A stretch of 6,261 bases of DNA, taken from NCBI GenBank assembly GCA_000970895.1, contig JYHA01000146.1:1-6261 (forward strand), written 5' to 3'. The DNA is from Candidatus Arcanibacter lacustris. Lineage in GTDB: Bacteria; Pseudomonadota; Alphaproteobacteria; Rickettsiales; Arcanibacteraceae. Within the stretch, counting starts at the first letter, position 1. The number at the start of each line of letters is the position of its first letter. Below are positions 5,976 to 6,261 of the stretch, piece by piece. A program made the position numbers and the translations under genes. The notes beneath the pieces were generated by a model. The model was not told where the DNA came from. It ran no database searches and saw only the letters and a list, made by a program, of their open reading frames with translations.

Positions 5976-6004
5976 ATCTTAGTGATAAAATCTCGATTTG
6001 TAAA
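5976..6004 (-). promoter_or_regulatory. Candidate sigma-70 promoter of the dsbA-grxC operon
   Basis: On the minus strand, TTTACA (complement of 5999-6004) is followed after 17 bases by TAAGAT (complement of 5976-5981), about 45 bases before the ATG at 5931. The -35 box and spacing equal those of the omp promoter; the -10 matches TATAAT at 4 of 6 positions. Confidence 0.55.
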
Positions 6005-6048
6005 CTATTAATAATATATTATGCCCGCTCTCCTTTCTTTTGCCACTT

Positions 6049-6141
6049 TCTCTTTCATCACTTTCCCTTAGGAATGAGATCTCCTCTCTTTCGTCACCCT
6101 GGAGGGAACTCCACCACACTCCCCGCGTCACCCTGGAGGGA
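6049..6141 (+). repeat. Cluster of repeated element ends, 34-36 bp apart
   Basis: CGTCACCCTGGAGGGA occurs twice, exactly, at 6092-6107 and 6126-6141. A third, degenerate copy of the flank, TCTCTTTCATCAC at 6049-6061, differs by one base from TCTCTTTCGTCAC at 6085-6097. The copies start 34-36 bases apart. They look like duplications of the left end of palindromic repeat copy 2. The tract around 6024-6069 is also strongly pyrimidine-rich on this strand. Confidence 0.65.
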
Positions 6142-6261
6142 GCCGTAGGCGACCGATAGGGTCCATGATCATAGTTAAACAAACGGGAAATTAAAAAGCT
6201 GGATCCTATCGCTCGTTTTGTCTTAAAAAGACAAAACATCGCTCCAGGATGACGAAAGAGG
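6085..6261 (+). repeat. Modular palindromic repeat, copy 2, running to the window edge
   Basis: Opposite in orientation to copy 1. The right end CTCCAGGATGACGAAA (6242-6257) is the inverse of TTTCGTCACCCTGGAG (6089-6104) with one mismatch; a second, inner left end starts at 6126. The inner arms CGATAGGGTCC (6154-6164) and GGATCCTATCG (6201-6211) pair with one mismatch. A perfect 10-bp hairpin GTTTTGTCTT/AAGACAAAAC (6215-6237, 3-base loop) sits where copy 1 has its hairpin, but with unrelated sequence. Blocks shared with copy 1 are 6150-6164, 6201-6212 and 6242-6255. The inner element (6126-6257, 132 bases) is nearly the length of copy 1. The full right flank may lie outside the window. It lies upstream of the dsbA promoter. 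Confidence 0.8.

Noticed and set aside
5979..6239. An 86-codon minus-strand ORF across palindromic repeat copy 2
   Set aside because: It lies almost wholly within the repeat and its duplicated ends, has repeat-derived composition and no ribosome site, and overlaps the candidate dsbA promoter. It is an ORF by chance.

Overview
The window is AT-rich with short spacers, and it fits an obligate intracellular alphaproteobacterium of the order Rickettsiales (Rickettsiaceae-like). The reasons are the shape of ComEC (competence core plus a C-terminal domain with no visible metal-binding motif), a small Rickettsia-type beta-barrel surface protein, a membrane-anchored DsbA paired with a CPYC glutaredoxin, and intergenic palindromic repeats that resemble Rickettsia palindromic elements in style. 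The family-level placement is inferred from gene content and repeat style, not from a marker gene.

Layout. The left edge cuts through the 5' part of an unrecognised gene on the minus strand (1-186). A gene-free stretch with a hairpin follows (187-493). Next come a GNAT acetyltransferase on the plus strand (494-967) and a 37-residue ORF that overlaps its stop codon in an ATGA (964-1077). These converge on an outer-membrane beta-barrel gene (1180-1839, minus), with a shared hairpin terminator between them. The omp gene has a near-consensus promoter. Upstream of it, comEC (1963-3975, minus) and a PAP2 lipid phosphatase gene (3914-4600, plus) are head-to-head, and their 5' coding ends overlap by about 62 bp. 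A two-gene thiol-redox operon follows on the minus strand: a membrane-anchored DsbA/ScsC-like oxidoreductase (5125-5931), then glutaredoxin 3 (4847-5110).

The redox operon is flanked by two copies, in opposite orientation, of one modular palindromic repeat (4641-4774 and about 6085-6261). The two copies share near-identical arms. At the same position each carries an unrelated but perfect 10-bp hairpin. The right copy also has duplicated end motifs spaced 34-36 bp apart. This is the least conventional structure in the window.

Functionally, most products act at the cell envelope: ComEC (DNA uptake channel), PAP2 phosphatase (lipid phosphate removal at the inner membrane), the beta-barrel (outer membrane) and DsbA (periplasmic disulfides). 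The acetyltransferase and glutaredoxin are cytosolic. No defence system, CRISPR array, tRNA, rRNA or transposase is visible. I see no clear evidence of a new multi-gene system. The repeats, the overlapping comEC/PAP2 starts and the small coupled ORF are the points that deserve a second look.
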